Assembly (NCBI GenBank): GCA_029990205.1
Contig: JAPEKQ010000003.1
Span: 159,321-223,320, forward strand
Origin: a bacterium
Lineage (GTDB): Bacteria; Joyebacterota; Joyebacteria; Joyebacterales; Joyebacteraceae
Direction: 5' to 3'
Length of the DNA: 64,000 nucleotides
Within the stretch, counting starts at the first letter, position 1, and each line of letters begins with the position of its first letter. Shown piece after piece: positions 1-7,171 of this stretch. Position numbers and translations under genes: made by a program. Below the pieces are notes generated by a model. The model had not been told where the DNA came from and ran no database searches. It saw nothing but the letters and a program-made list of their open reading frames with translations.

Positions 1-285
1 GCCGCCGGAGGGTCGCTCTTCACGAACGGCCGCGGGGGCGCGCTGTCGCAGCGTACCGTCCAGCGCATCGTACGGAAGAAGCTCGCGGAGGTCTCGGAGG
101 CACGGAAGCTGAGCCCGCACGTGCTCCGGCACACGTTCGCCACGCACATGCTCAACGCCGGGGCGGATCTCAGAGCCGTCCAGGAGCTCCTTGGACACGC
201 GAGTCTGTCGACGACCCAGATCTACACGCACGTGACCACCGAGCGACTCAAGCAGGTCTACGAGAAGGCACACCCGCGCGCGTAG
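1..285 (+). CDS. xerC: Tyrosine recombinase XerC, C-terminal part (5' end outside window)
   Basis: Only the last 94 codons lie in the window; the frame is open from base 1 to the TAG at 283-285. The fragment is the catalytic end of a tyrosine recombinase. It has the H-x-x-R box ([10 protein letters not shown]), the [14 protein letters not shown] stretch that includes the nucleophilic Tyr, and a tail ending VYEKAHPRA. Xer proteins resolve chromosome dimers at dif. The [14 protein letters not shown] and VY..AHPRA wording is closer to XerC, while the second Xer gene at 15970 reads more like XerD, so the two are probably the XerC/XerD pair. The family call is firm; the C versus D choice is by eye only. 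Confidence 0.85.
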   Translation, partial: AAGGSLFTNGRGGALSQRTVQRIVRKKLAEVSEARKLSPHVLRHTFATHMLNAGADLRAVQELLGHASLSTTQIYTHVTTERLKQVYEKAHPRA

Positions 286-398
286 CGGCGCACAACCAGG
301 ACGTTGTTGCGGGCGCGCGACCATATCGAGAGGAAGTACCACCCAACGACCGCATGAGACACCACTGACGGGCCATGCGAACAAGGACGGAGGCGCGA

Positions 399-1298
399 AT
401 GCAGGACTTCATCTCTATCGCCGACATCGACCGCGCGAAGATGGAGGAGCTGTTCCAGCTGGCGGCAGACCTCAAGAAGGACCGGAACGCCCGGCAGCCG
501 CTCGCCGGCAAGACCGTGGCGATGATCTTCCACAAGCCCTCGCTGCGAACCCGAGTCAGCTTCGAAGTGGGCATCCACGAACTCGGCGCGCACCCGATGT
601 ACGTCACGGACGCCGAGATCAAGATGGGGCAGCGGGAGTCGATCTACGACATCGGCAAGGTGCTCTCCCGATACGTCCACGGCATCATGATCAGAACGTT
701 CGCGCACTCCAACTGCACGGAGCTTGCCGACGCCGCGGACGTGCCCATCATCAACGGGCTGACCGATCTCAACCACCCGTGTCAGATCATGGGCGACATC
801 CTCACGTGCATCGAGCATGGCAAGGACCCGTCCGGCATGGTCGTCGCCTTCATCGGTGACGGCAACAACGTCGCCAACTCGTGGGTCAACGCCGCCGGCA
901 ACCTCGGGTTCGAGCTCAGGATCGGCGGACCGTCTGGCTACGAGCCGAACGCAGCGCTCCTCGAGGCGGCCCGCGCCAAGGGCGCCACGGTCAACATCAT
1001 CAACGACCCCTCCGAAGCCGTCGCCGGCGCCGACGTCGTGTACACCGACGTCTGGGCCAGCATGGGGCAGGAGGACGAGGCGAGCGAGCGCCGGAAGCTC
1101 TTCATGCCGTATCAGCTCAACACCGACCTCGTCTCGCGCGCGAAGCACGACGCGATCGTGCTTCATTGCCTCCCGGCTCACCGGGGTGACGAGATCACGG
1201 ACGACGTCATGGACGGACGGCACTCGGTCGTGTTCGATCAGGCGGAGAACCGCCTGCACGCTCAGAAGGCCGTCATGGTCGACCTGATGGGGGCTTAG
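399..1298 (+). CDS. argF: Ornithine carbamoyltransferase
   Basis: Transfers the carbamoyl group to ornithine to give citrulline in arginine synthesis (cytosolic). Visible motifs in order: SLRTR carbamoyl-phosphate loop near residue 47, IMIRTF, DLNHPCQ, DVWASMGQED, and HCLPAHRG near the C-terminus, the Cys loop typical of the OTC branch. The 299 aa length is normal for the family. The ATG at 399 is preferred because GGAGG sits at 389-393, five bases upstream; an in-frame ATG at 375 would add eight residues but has no such site. The lipoprotein gene follows after 2 bp. AOTCase or putrescine carbamoyltransferase are less likely given the SMG and HCLP wording. Confidence 0.93.
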   Translation: MQDFISIADIDRAKMEELFQLAADLKKDRNARQPLAGKTVAMIFHKPSLRTRVSFEVGIHELGAHPMYVTDAEIKMGQRESIYDIGKVLSRYVHGIMIRTFAHSNCTELADAADVPIINGLTDLNHPCQIMGDILTCIEHGKDPSGMVVAFIGDGNNVANSWVNAAGNLGFELRIGGPSGYEPNAALLEAARAKGATVNIINDPSEAVAGADVVYTDVWASMGQEDEASERRKLFMPYQLNTDLVSRAKHDAIVLHCLPAHRGDEITDDVMDGRHSVVFDQAENRLHAQKAVMVDLMGA

Positions 1299-1300
1299 GG

Positions 1301-2164
1301 ATGCTCCGTTGTTCAGTCTTCCTCGCGCTGGGGGCGCTCATCGCGCTCTCCGGGTGCGCGAAGACCGGATCGCCACCGGGCGGACCGGTCGACGAGGACC
1401 CGCCGTGGGTCGTCTCAACGGACCCGGTGGACGGCGCGGTCGACGTGCCGGTCGATTCGGGCATGTTCGTGCTCTTCAGCGAAGAGATGGACAGGGCGTC
1501 CGTCGAGCGGGCGATCGACATCACTCCGGAGACGACGCTCAAGACCGCAGGGTGGCGTGGTCCGCGTCTTGAGATCCGAACGGCCGAAGACCTGTCCGAT
1601 TCGACGACGTACGTCGTCCGTCTCGGTGACGGCATCCGCGACTATCACAGCGTCGCTGCCGACACGGCGGTGATGTTCGCGTTCTCGACGGGCAGCGCCA
1701 TCGATGACTGCGCTGTCACGGGCACGGTCACCACGGACGGAGAACCAGCGGTCGGCGCAACGGTCTGGGCTTGTGCCGCCTCTCCGCAGCCGGACTCGCT
1801 CGGCGTCGTCAGCCGATGCGGAGCGTCCGCGATCACCGCCTCCGGCGGTTACTTCGCCATCGGGTATCTGAACCCGGTGCGCTCGCCCTACTCGCTCGTC
1901 GCTTTCCTCGATTCGGACGCCGACGGCGCCTATTCGCCGAGGGAGGAGGCGGGCACGATCGTGTTCGACGCCGCCACATTCGCGGCGCCGGGAGATACGG
2001 TGCGCGGACTCGACCTGGCACTCGAGCCGCCCGCGGACGCATCGGCACAGCCACGCGGAGAGCCGACGCTCGGCGGACCGACGGCCGGCGGCACCACGAC
2101 ACCTCAGTCCGGGGACGTCCCGGACCATCACCCGCCATCGGCGGAGCCGGAGGAGCAGGAGTGA
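1301..2164 (+). CDS. Lipoprotein with bacterial Ig-like (Big_5 / SbsA-type) domain
   Basis: 287 aa. A signal peptide ends in a lipobox (LSGC, Cys about 19), so the mature protein should be lipid-anchored. Residues about 30-125 fit an SbsA/Big_5 Ig-like fold: a PPWVVSTDPVDG opening, then VPVDSGMFVLFSEEMD, the hallmark 'functional part with sign of a mutated event' pattern of that family. Residues about 135-235 look like a second beta-rich domain, and the end is a low-complexity A/T/G/P/E tail. It sits between argF and dapF with a GTGA overlap to dapF, so it is probably co-transcribed with them. No enzymatic motif is seen and its role is unknown. Confidence 0.75.
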   Translation: MLRCSVFLALGALIALSGCAKTGSPPGGPVDEDPPWVVSTDPVDGAVDVPVDSGMFVLFSEEMDRASVERAIDITPETTLKTAGWRGPRLEIRTAEDLSDSTTYVVRLGDGIRDYHSVAADTAVMFAFSTGSAIDDCAVTGTVTTDGEPAVGATVWACAASPQPDSLGVVSRCGASAITASGGYFAIGYLNPVRSPYSLVAFLDSDADGAYSPREEAGTIVFDAATFAAPGDTVRGLDLALEPPADASAQPRGEPTLGGPTAGGTTTPQSGDVPDHHPPSAEPEEQE

Positions 2165-2979
2165 AGCTTGAATTCGCAAAGATGAGCGGCGCGGGGAACG
2201 ACTTCATCGTCGTCGATGACCGCAAGGGCTTTGTCGCCGAGGACGCCGGCGAGCTCGCGAAGCAGCTGTGCAGGCGCCGTGTCTCCGTCGGCGCGGACGG
2301 TCTCATCCTGGTCGTGCCGAGTACATCGCACGACTTCAGGATGCGCTATTTCAACGCGGACGGGAGCGAAGCGGACATGTGCGGCAACGGCGGGCGCTGC
2401 GTCGCGCGCTTCGCGCACGAGCGCGGCATCGCGGGGAAGACCATGCGCTTCCAGAGCCAGTCAGGCACACACAGCGCTGAGATCCTCGACGAGAATCACG
2501 TCAAGCTCATGATGACGGAGCCGAGGGCCATGCTCCTCGGGACCTCGCTTCACATGGGCGGAGAGGTCTACGAGGTTCACCGGATCAACACGGGCGTTCC
2601 TCATGCCATCATCGAGGTCGAGGACATCGAGAACTACCCGGTCGTTGAGACGGGACGCGCGGTGCGCGGACACAACAGCTACGCGCCCGAGGGGACGAAC
2701 GTCGACTTCGCCGCCGTGGAGGATGAACACAACGTCCGTCTCCGCACGTACGAACGCGGTGTCGAGGACGAGACGCTGGCGTGTGGAACGGGAGCGGTTG
2801 CCACCGCCATCACCCTGGCCTCGCTCGGTAAGGTCAAGCCTCCGGTCACCGTCAAGACCAGAGGCGGGGAGCCGCTCGAGATCGGGTTCTTCATGAGTGA
2901 CAACGGGTACTGCGACGTGTCGCTCTCCGGCGACGCGCGTGTCGTCTACTGGGCGGAGCTGGACCTGAGCGAGGAGTAG
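2161..2979 (+). CDS. dapF: Diaminopimelate epimerase
   Basis: Interconverts LL- and meso-diaminopimelate for lysine and peptidoglycan. The N-terminus (KMSGAGNDFIVVDD) and both half-sites with the catalytic cysteines are present: ADMCGNGGRC and ETLACGTGAVA. At 272 aa it has the normal family length. The start is GTG 2161, overlapping the lipoprotein stop as GTGA. A much longer upstream frame exists, but family proteins begin exactly at this KLEFAKMSG-like segment. dapA follows 43 bp downstream, which supports a lysine/DAP operon. Confidence 0.95.
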   Translation: MKLEFAKMSGAGNDFIVVDDRKGFVAEDAGELAKQLCRRRVSVGADGLILVVPSTSHDFRMRYFNADGSEADMCGNGGRCVARFAHERGIAGKTMRFQSQSGTHSAEILDENHVKLMMTEPRAMLLGTSLHMGGEVYEVHRINTGVPHAIIEVEDIENYPVVETGRAVRGHNSYAPEGTNVDFAAVEDEHNVRLRTYERGVEDETLACGTGAVATAITLASLGKVKPPVTVKTRGGEPLEIGFFMSDNGYCDVSLSGDARVVYWAELDLSEE

Positions 2980-3022
2980 CCGCGTCTGCCGGGTGGAGTA
3001 GAACCTTCGTGAGGAGCAGCCG

Positions 3023-3922
3023 ATGGACAAGACCATGTTCCGAGGCTCGATCGTCGCCATCGTCACACCCATGCTCGACGGGAAGCTCGACGAGGACTCG
3101 CTCAGGCGACTCCTCAGGATGCACAAGGCCGCCGGGACGAACGCTGTCGTGCCGGCGGGATGCACCGGAGAAGCGGCTACCTTGACGGGCGAGGAGCGCC
3201 GCCGCCTCATTGAGATCTGTCTGGAGGAGGTCGGTGACGCCATGCCGGTCATCCCGGGCACCGGTTCGAACTCGACCGTCGAGACGATACGGCTCACCAC
3301 CGAAGCGAAGGCCGCGGGCGCTCACGGCGCTCTGATCATCACTCCGTACTACAACAAACCCACGCCGGAGGGGCAGTACCTTCACTACAGGGCCGTCGCC
3401 CATGCGGTCGACATTCCGATCATGCTCTACAACGTGCCGGGAAGGACCGGAACGAACATGCTTCCGTCCACGATCGCACGCCTTTCGAAGATCCCGAACA
3501 TCGTCGCGCTCAAGGAGGCCGCCGGGTCCGTCGATCAGGTCAGCGAGATCGTCGAGCTCTGCGATATCACGGTGCTGTCGGGAGACGACCCGCAGACGTT
3601 GCCGATGATGTCGGTGGGCGCGCAGGGCGTCGTGTCCGTTGCCGCGAACGTCGTCGCGGGAGCCGTCGCGGACATGATGCGGGCGTGGCCCGATGATCCC
3701 CGCCGCGCCGCGGAGCTCCATCACGTTCTTCGGCGCATCTCGAAGTCGCTCTTCATCGAGAGCAATCCCGGCCCCGTCAAGTTCGCCATGAAAGAGCTCG
3801 GACTCATCGCAAGTGATGAGCTCCGCGCGCCGCTCGTACCGCTGACCGACGAGAGCCGCGCACGAATGACCAAGCCGATCGCGCTCATGCGCGAGACACG
3901 CGAGAGATTCGGAGACGCCTGA
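3023..3922 (+). CDS. dapA: 4-hydroxy-tetrahydrodipicolinate synthase
   Basis: Condenses pyruvate with aspartate semialdehyde, the first committed step to DAP and lysine. It is a 299 aa TIM barrel of the DHDPS/NAL family. Visible are PAGCTGEAATL (the GTTGE loop equivalent), TPYYNKPTPEGQYLHY, the catalytic Tyr region YNVPGRTG, and the Schiff-base Lys in IVALKEAAG. The GTGE-to-GCTGE spelling is a minor variation. The ATG at 3023 follows GAGGAG at about 3009. It pairs with dapF upstream; dapB is 6 kb away at 9800. Another NAL-family aldolase is possible in principle, but the context argues for DapA. Confidence 0.93.
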   Translation: MDKTMFRGSIVAIVTPMLDGKLDEDSLRRLLRMHKAAGTNAVVPAGCTGEAATLTGEERRRLIEICLEEVGDAMPVIPGTGSNSTVETIRLTTEAKAAGAHGALIITPYYNKPTPEGQYLHYRAVAHAVDIPIMLYNVPGRTGTNMLPSTIARLSKIPNIVALKEAAGSVDQVSEIVELCDITVLSGDDPQTLPMMSVGAQGVVSVAANVVAGAVADMMRAWPDDPRRAAELHHVLRRISKSLFIESNPGPVKFAMKELGLIASDELRAPLVPLTDESRARMTKPIALMRETRERFGDA

Positions 3923-3975
3923 CCGATCCGGACGAGACCGGCCGATGGGAAGAACGCGCCGAAAGGAGTCACGCA

Positions 3976-4161
3976 ATGCCTCACGTTGAGATATCCCTGT
4001 TCCCGGGGCGGGACGATGACACGAAGGAGAGCATCATCCGCGAGGTGAGCGACGCGGTCGCCCGCACGTCGGGCGCCCCGCTCGAAGCTGTTACGGTCGT
4101 CATCCGCGAAGTGCCGAAGACCCACTGGGCGCAGGGGGGAGTACCGTACTCGAAGAAGTAG
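3976..4161 (+). CDS. 4-oxalocrotonate tautomerase family protein
   Basis: A 61 aa protein beginning MPHVEISLFPGRDDDTK. Pro2 becomes the N-terminal catalytic proline of the tautomerase superfamily after Met removal. The segment AVTVVIREVPKTHWAQGG matches the family's conserved second half, including an Arg near position 44 and a Trp near 51. Length is typical of the short 4-OT type, which assembles as hexamers. It is preceded by GAAAGGAG at about 3960-3967. Its location behind dapA does not reveal its substrate. Confidence 0.85.
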   Translation: MPHVEISLFPGRDDDTKESIIREVSDAVARTSGAPLEAVTVVIREVPKTHWAQGGVPYSKK

Positions 4162-4198
4162 CGCGACGGAGCGAGGAGAAGCGCCGCAACCAACATCC

Positions 4199-4228
4199 TT
4201 GCCAGTTACAACAACTTAGGACTAGACA
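4199..4228 (+). promoter_or_regulatory. Candidate promoter for the KamA-like gene
   Basis: TTGCCA (4199-4204), an 18-bp spacer and TAGACA (4223-4228). The TAG-type -10 resembles others in this window. The -10 is only a partial match, so support is weak. An 11-bp inverted repeat lies just downstream. Confidence 0.35.
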
Positions 4229-4231
4229 CTC

Positions 4232-4262
4232 AGGGCGCGGTCGCATATTGTGACCGTGCCCT
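4232..4262 (+). promoter_or_regulatory. 11-bp inverted repeat, operator or hairpin
   Basis: AGGGCGCGGTC at 4232-4242 pairs with GACCGTGCCCT at 4252-4262 over 11 bp (one G-U) around a 9-nt loop. It has no real T-tract. It starts 3 bp after the candidate -10, which suits an operator or a 5'-UTR hairpin better than a terminator of the upstream operon, though the latter is possible. Confidence 0.4.
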
Positions 4263-4394
4263 CTTGTAGATGACGGCTACCGCGAACGCTTTCCGGGAGA
4301 CCCCCGGAACGTGTCGCGGTTTATTTTTGGGAAGACCGGTGGCTCTGACACCACGAGAAGACCCCGAGCATCCCCGAGCAACTCTGGAGGACAG

Positions 4395-5474
4395 ATGGAC
4401 CACCGTGAGCAATGGCAGCTCGACTACGAGCGACTCATCACGACACGTGCTGAGCTCGACCGGATTCTCAAGCTGACCGACGGGGAGAAGAAGGCGAGCG
4501 ATGCGCTTCGCTCAGCGTACCCGCTCAAGATCTCCCGGCACTATCTGGACCTGATCGACCCGGGCGACCCGGACGATCCGATCCGGAAGATCGTCGTGCC
4601 GTCGATGGCCGAGCTCTCGACCAGACCCGGCGAGAGCGACGACGACGTCCACGAGGACGAGGCGAAGTACCAGCCGGTCCCCGGCATCATCCACAGGTAC
4701 CCGGGCAAGCTGCTCTTCATCCCGGCGCTCGGCTGCCCGTCCCATTGTCGCTTCTGCTTCCGCAAGGGACGCAAGGTCAAGCACCTCAGCGAGGACGAGG
4801 GCAAGGCGGCGCTCGACTACATACGTGAGCACAAGGAGATCCGCGACGTCATCGTGACAGGCGGCGAGCCGCTCTACCTCGGCGACGACGAACTCGAGCA
4901 CTGGATCTCGTCGATCCACGCCATTGAACACGTGGAGATCATCCGGGTCACGAGCCGGGCGGCCATCTACGTTCCGTCGCGCATCACCGAGAAGCTCGTC
5001 GCGATGCTGCGCCAGTACCGACCGCTCTACATGACGTTCTCGTTCGTCCACCCGCGCGAGATCACACCGGACCTCGAGCGGGGCATCCGGATGATGGCTG
5101 ACGCCGGCATCGTCATGCTCCAGCAGGGACCGCTTCTCCGCGGCGTCAACGACGACCCGGGAGTCCTCAAGGAGCTCTACGAGAAGCTCGTCACGCTCCA
5201 GGTCCTGCCGTACTACGCCATCTGGGGTATCCATTCGCCCGGGGCCGAGCACTTCATCGTCGATGGCCAGACGGCGAGCGCCGTTGTCGGGGCGCTTGAG
5301 AATCAGACGTCCGGATTCTGCGTACCGCACCTGATCACGATCGCCCGCGGGGACAAGGTGAGAATGATGGGCTGGTCGCCGGAGCAGGCGGCGGCGCATC
5401 TGAAGAACCGTCCGCGTGAGGAGAGCAGTACTCCCTCGAGCATCGGTCTCATGCACGGTGCTCCCCACAAGTAG
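4395..5474 (+). CDS. KamA / lysine 2,3-aminomutase-like radical SAM protein
   Basis: 359 aa from an ATG with GGAGG four bases upstream (4386-4390); a longer in-frame extension lacks such a site. The cluster motif is C-x3-C-x2-C in LGCPSHCRFCFRKG (about residue 115), followed by VIVTGGEPLY, the SAM-binding GGEP. This places it in the KamA group (lysine 2,3-aminomutase and EpmB). The C-terminus reads SGFCVPHLITIARGDK and lacks the glycine-rich GGGGK of lysine 2,3-aminomutase that carries the PLP lysine. It may be an EpmB-like or divergent aminomutase, and its substrate is unknown. DAP/lysine genes lie just upstream, but a likely own promoter and terminator isolate it. Confidence 0.8.
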   Translation: MDHREQWQLDYERLITTRAELDRILKLTDGEKKASDALRSAYPLKISRHYLDLIDPGDPDDPIRKIVVPSMAELSTRPGESDDDVHEDEAKYQPVPGIIHRYPGKLLFIPALGCPSHCRFCFRKGRKVKHLSEDEGKAALDYIREHKEIRDVIVTGGEPLYLGDDELEHWISSIHAIEHVEIIRVTSRAAIYVPSRITEKLVAMLRQYRPLYMTFSFVHPREITPDLERGIRMMADAGIVMLQQGPLLRGVNDDPGVLKELYEKLVTLQVLPYYAIWGIHSPGAEHFIVDGQTASAVVGALENQTSGFCVPHLITIARGDKVRMMGWSPEQAAAHLKNRPREESSTPSSIGLMHGAPHK

Positions 5475-5509
5475 CGGGTCCACCTTCGGCGAGATAGACC
5501 CCTACGCAC

Positions 5510-5558
5510 GAACGGCGGCACGCGCCCGACCAGGCGCCATGGCCGCCGTTCCGTGTTT
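5510..5558 (+). terminator. Rho-independent terminator after the KamA-like gene
   Basis: GAACGGCGGC (5510-5519) pairs with GCCGCCGTTC (5542-5551) as a 10-bp stem. A second inner stem (GCGCC 5522-5526 / GGCGC 5533-5537) sits in its loop, and CGTGTTTCC follows. It lies 36 bp after the KamA stop. Confidence 0.7.
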
Positions 5559-5566
5559 CCACCCCA

Positions 5567-5583
5567 TGTTCACTGTCTGAACA
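5567..5583. promoter_or_regulatory. Palindromic operator-like site 1 (TGTTCA-N5-TGAACA)
   Basis: A perfect 6-bp inverted repeat with a 5-bp spacer (CTGTC). The same arrangement recurs 103 bp downstream. Symmetry and size fit a dimeric helix-turn-helix regulator; the regulator is unknown. Confidence 0.5.
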
Positions 5584-5669
5584 CCAAATCCCCGCTGACA
5601 CGAGATTCAGTTGCAGCTTGCCACTGTTGCAGGCTGCCTGGTGCGCTCTGCCATACGCTCCTCCTCGTT

Positions 5670-5686
5670 TGTTCACCCTCTGAACG
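5670..5686. promoter_or_regulatory. Palindromic operator-like site 2 (TGTTCA-N5-TGAACG)
   Basis: Second copy of the site at 5567, with spacer CCCTC and one mismatch in the last base. Centre-to-centre distance is 103 bp, close to ten helical turns, so the two copies face roughly the same side of the DNA. Confidence 0.5.
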
Positions 5687-5914
5687 ATTTCGGCCCGATT
5701 CGCCCGTTCTCGTACGCCGGAAACCACGATTCCGGCGCTCCCGCTGGTACGGGACTTGCTGAATTCAGGTGTGTCGGATGCGCATTCCGGGTGTTTGAGG
5801 CTTCTCGAATGCTCTCCACAGGGACCACTTCTACGGACTCAACGAGGGCGCGACCGGGGAATCCCGGCGCCGAACTCTGTACCGTCGGCCATGAGCGCCG
5901 GCAAGGAGGAGAAG

Positions 5915-7132
5915 ATGAGGACAGTGAAGTCGGGAGTCGGGTACTCCGACACGACAGACTCTGTTGCGGCTGGTCGTCAGGCCGCCGAGAAGGCGATGAC
6001 GTATGCTTCCGCCGCATCGAGTGATTTCACGATGGCGTTCTGCGGCGGCAACCACGACCCGTTCGCCTTCCTGCGCTCGGTCAGAGAGGTCGTCGGTGAC
6101 GGCACCCTGATCGGTGGCATGACCGTTGGCGTCATCACGAACGAGATGGCCGGGTACGGCGGCTATGAGGCCGGCGTCGCGGTGGTCTCCTCGAACAGCA
6201 TCAGCTTCGAACCGATCGCCGTCGGGCGTCTCGATGACGGCGAGATGAACGCGGGCGTCGAGTTCGGTCAGATGATGGCCGAGCAGAGCGACGAGCAGAC
6301 CAAGGGTGCGCTCTTCTTCTACGACTCGATCAAGAGCGAGGACCCGTTCGCGGTCAACCTCGGCAGCCAGCTGATCAAGGGCGTCGAGCGCGCGTTCGAC
6401 GGACCGCACGTTCCGATCCTGGGCGGCGGCGTCATGAAGGACTACCACTGGCGCGAGTCTCCTGTCTTCGCGGGCAGCGAGGCGCTAACGCAGCACGCCT
6501 CTGGCGTTCTGATCAAGGGCGACTGCAAGGTCCACCACGCGATCAGCCACGGCTGTGAGCCGGCCAGCGACTATCACACCATCACGAACATCGATGGCCC
6601 GGTCGTGCGTGAGCTCGATGGTCGACGTGCGCTCGATGTGATCGAGGAGATCATCGGTGCCGGCGCGGGCCAGGACTGGCAGCAGTATTCGCTTCTCGTA
6701 ACGCTTGGAGCCAACTACGGGACCGACCCGTACGGCGACTTCAACGAGAAGGAGTACCTCAACCGACTGATCGCCGGTGTCAACCCCGAGGACGGCTCGC
6801 TGATCCTGTTCGAGTCCGATTTCGGTCCCGGCGAGCAGATCCAGGTCATGCGCAGGAGCAACGAGCAGATGCTCAACTCCGCGAGGGACGTCTCGCAGGG
6901 CCTGATCCAGGAAGTCAAGAACGAGGATCCGTTCCTCGGTATCTACATCGACTGCGCCGGCAGGACCAGCGGGTTCTGCGGAGCGGGAGCCGAGGAAGGC
7001 GCCATCGTCCAGGAGACCATCGGCACGCAGATGCCGCTACTGGGCTTCTACTCGGGCGTCGAGATCGCACCGTTCATGGGTGGTTCGCGTGCTCTGGACT
7101 GGACGGGGGTACTGGTCGTCCTGTCCGAGTAG
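5915..7132 (+). CDS. FIST-domain sensory protein (FIST N + FIST C)
   Basis: 405 aa, no signal peptide or membrane segment. Residues about 20-215 match FIST_N (DFTMAFCGGNHDPFAFLRSVREV, then GGMTVGVIT and LFFYDS-type strands). About 230-390 match FIST_C (NRLIAGVNPEDGSLILF, then GIYIDCAGRTSGFCGAG and GFYSGVEIAPF). FIST proteins are proposed small-ligand sensors, often linked to signalling enzymes. The start is ATG 5915 with AAGGAGGA at 5903; upstream in-frame ATGs would add a segment unlike the family. A hybrid histidine kinase gene begins 39 bp after its stop, so ligand binding probably feeds that kinase. Confidence 0.85.
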   Translation: MRTVKSGVGYSDTTDSVAAGRQAAEKAMTYASAASSDFTMAFCGGNHDPFAFLRSVREVVGDGTLIGGMTVGVITNEMAGYGGYEAGVAVVSSNSISFEPIAVGRLDDGEMNAGVEFGQMMAEQSDEQTKGALFFYDSIKSEDPFAVNLGSQLIKGVERAFDGPHVPILGGGVMKDYHWRESPVFAGSEALTQHASGVLIKGDCKVHHAISHGCEPASDYHTITNIDGPVVRELDGRRALDVIEEIIGAGAGQDWQQYSLLVTLGANYGTDPYGDFNEKEYLNRLIAGVNPEDGSLILFESDFGPGEQIQVMRRSNEQMLNSARDVSQGLIQEVKNEDPFLGIYIDCAGRTSGFCGAGAEEGAIVQETIGTQMPLLGFYSGVEIAPFMGGSRALDWTGVLVVLSE

Positions 7133-7171
7133 CGATTCGCAGGCAGTCAGCATCACGGTGGGAGAAGCACA

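Larger units (their letters stand above)
5475..5914. other. 440-bp intergenic regulatory region upstream of the FIST gene
   Basis: No credible gene is seen here. It contains the terminator at 5510-5558, two similar 17-bp palindromes at 5567-5583 and 5670-5686, a perfect 8-bp hairpin at 5715-5722/5730-5737, and a 10-bp palindrome CTGAATTCAG at 5759-5768. I could not find a convincing -35/-10 pair. The length is unusual for this compact window, so it probably carries the control region of the FIST/kinase genes. Confidence 0.6.

Noticed and set aside
1771..2160. Earlier in-frame start for dapF within the lipoprotein gene
   Set aside because: DapF proteins begin near KLEFAKMSG; the extension is out-of-frame lipoprotein sequence.
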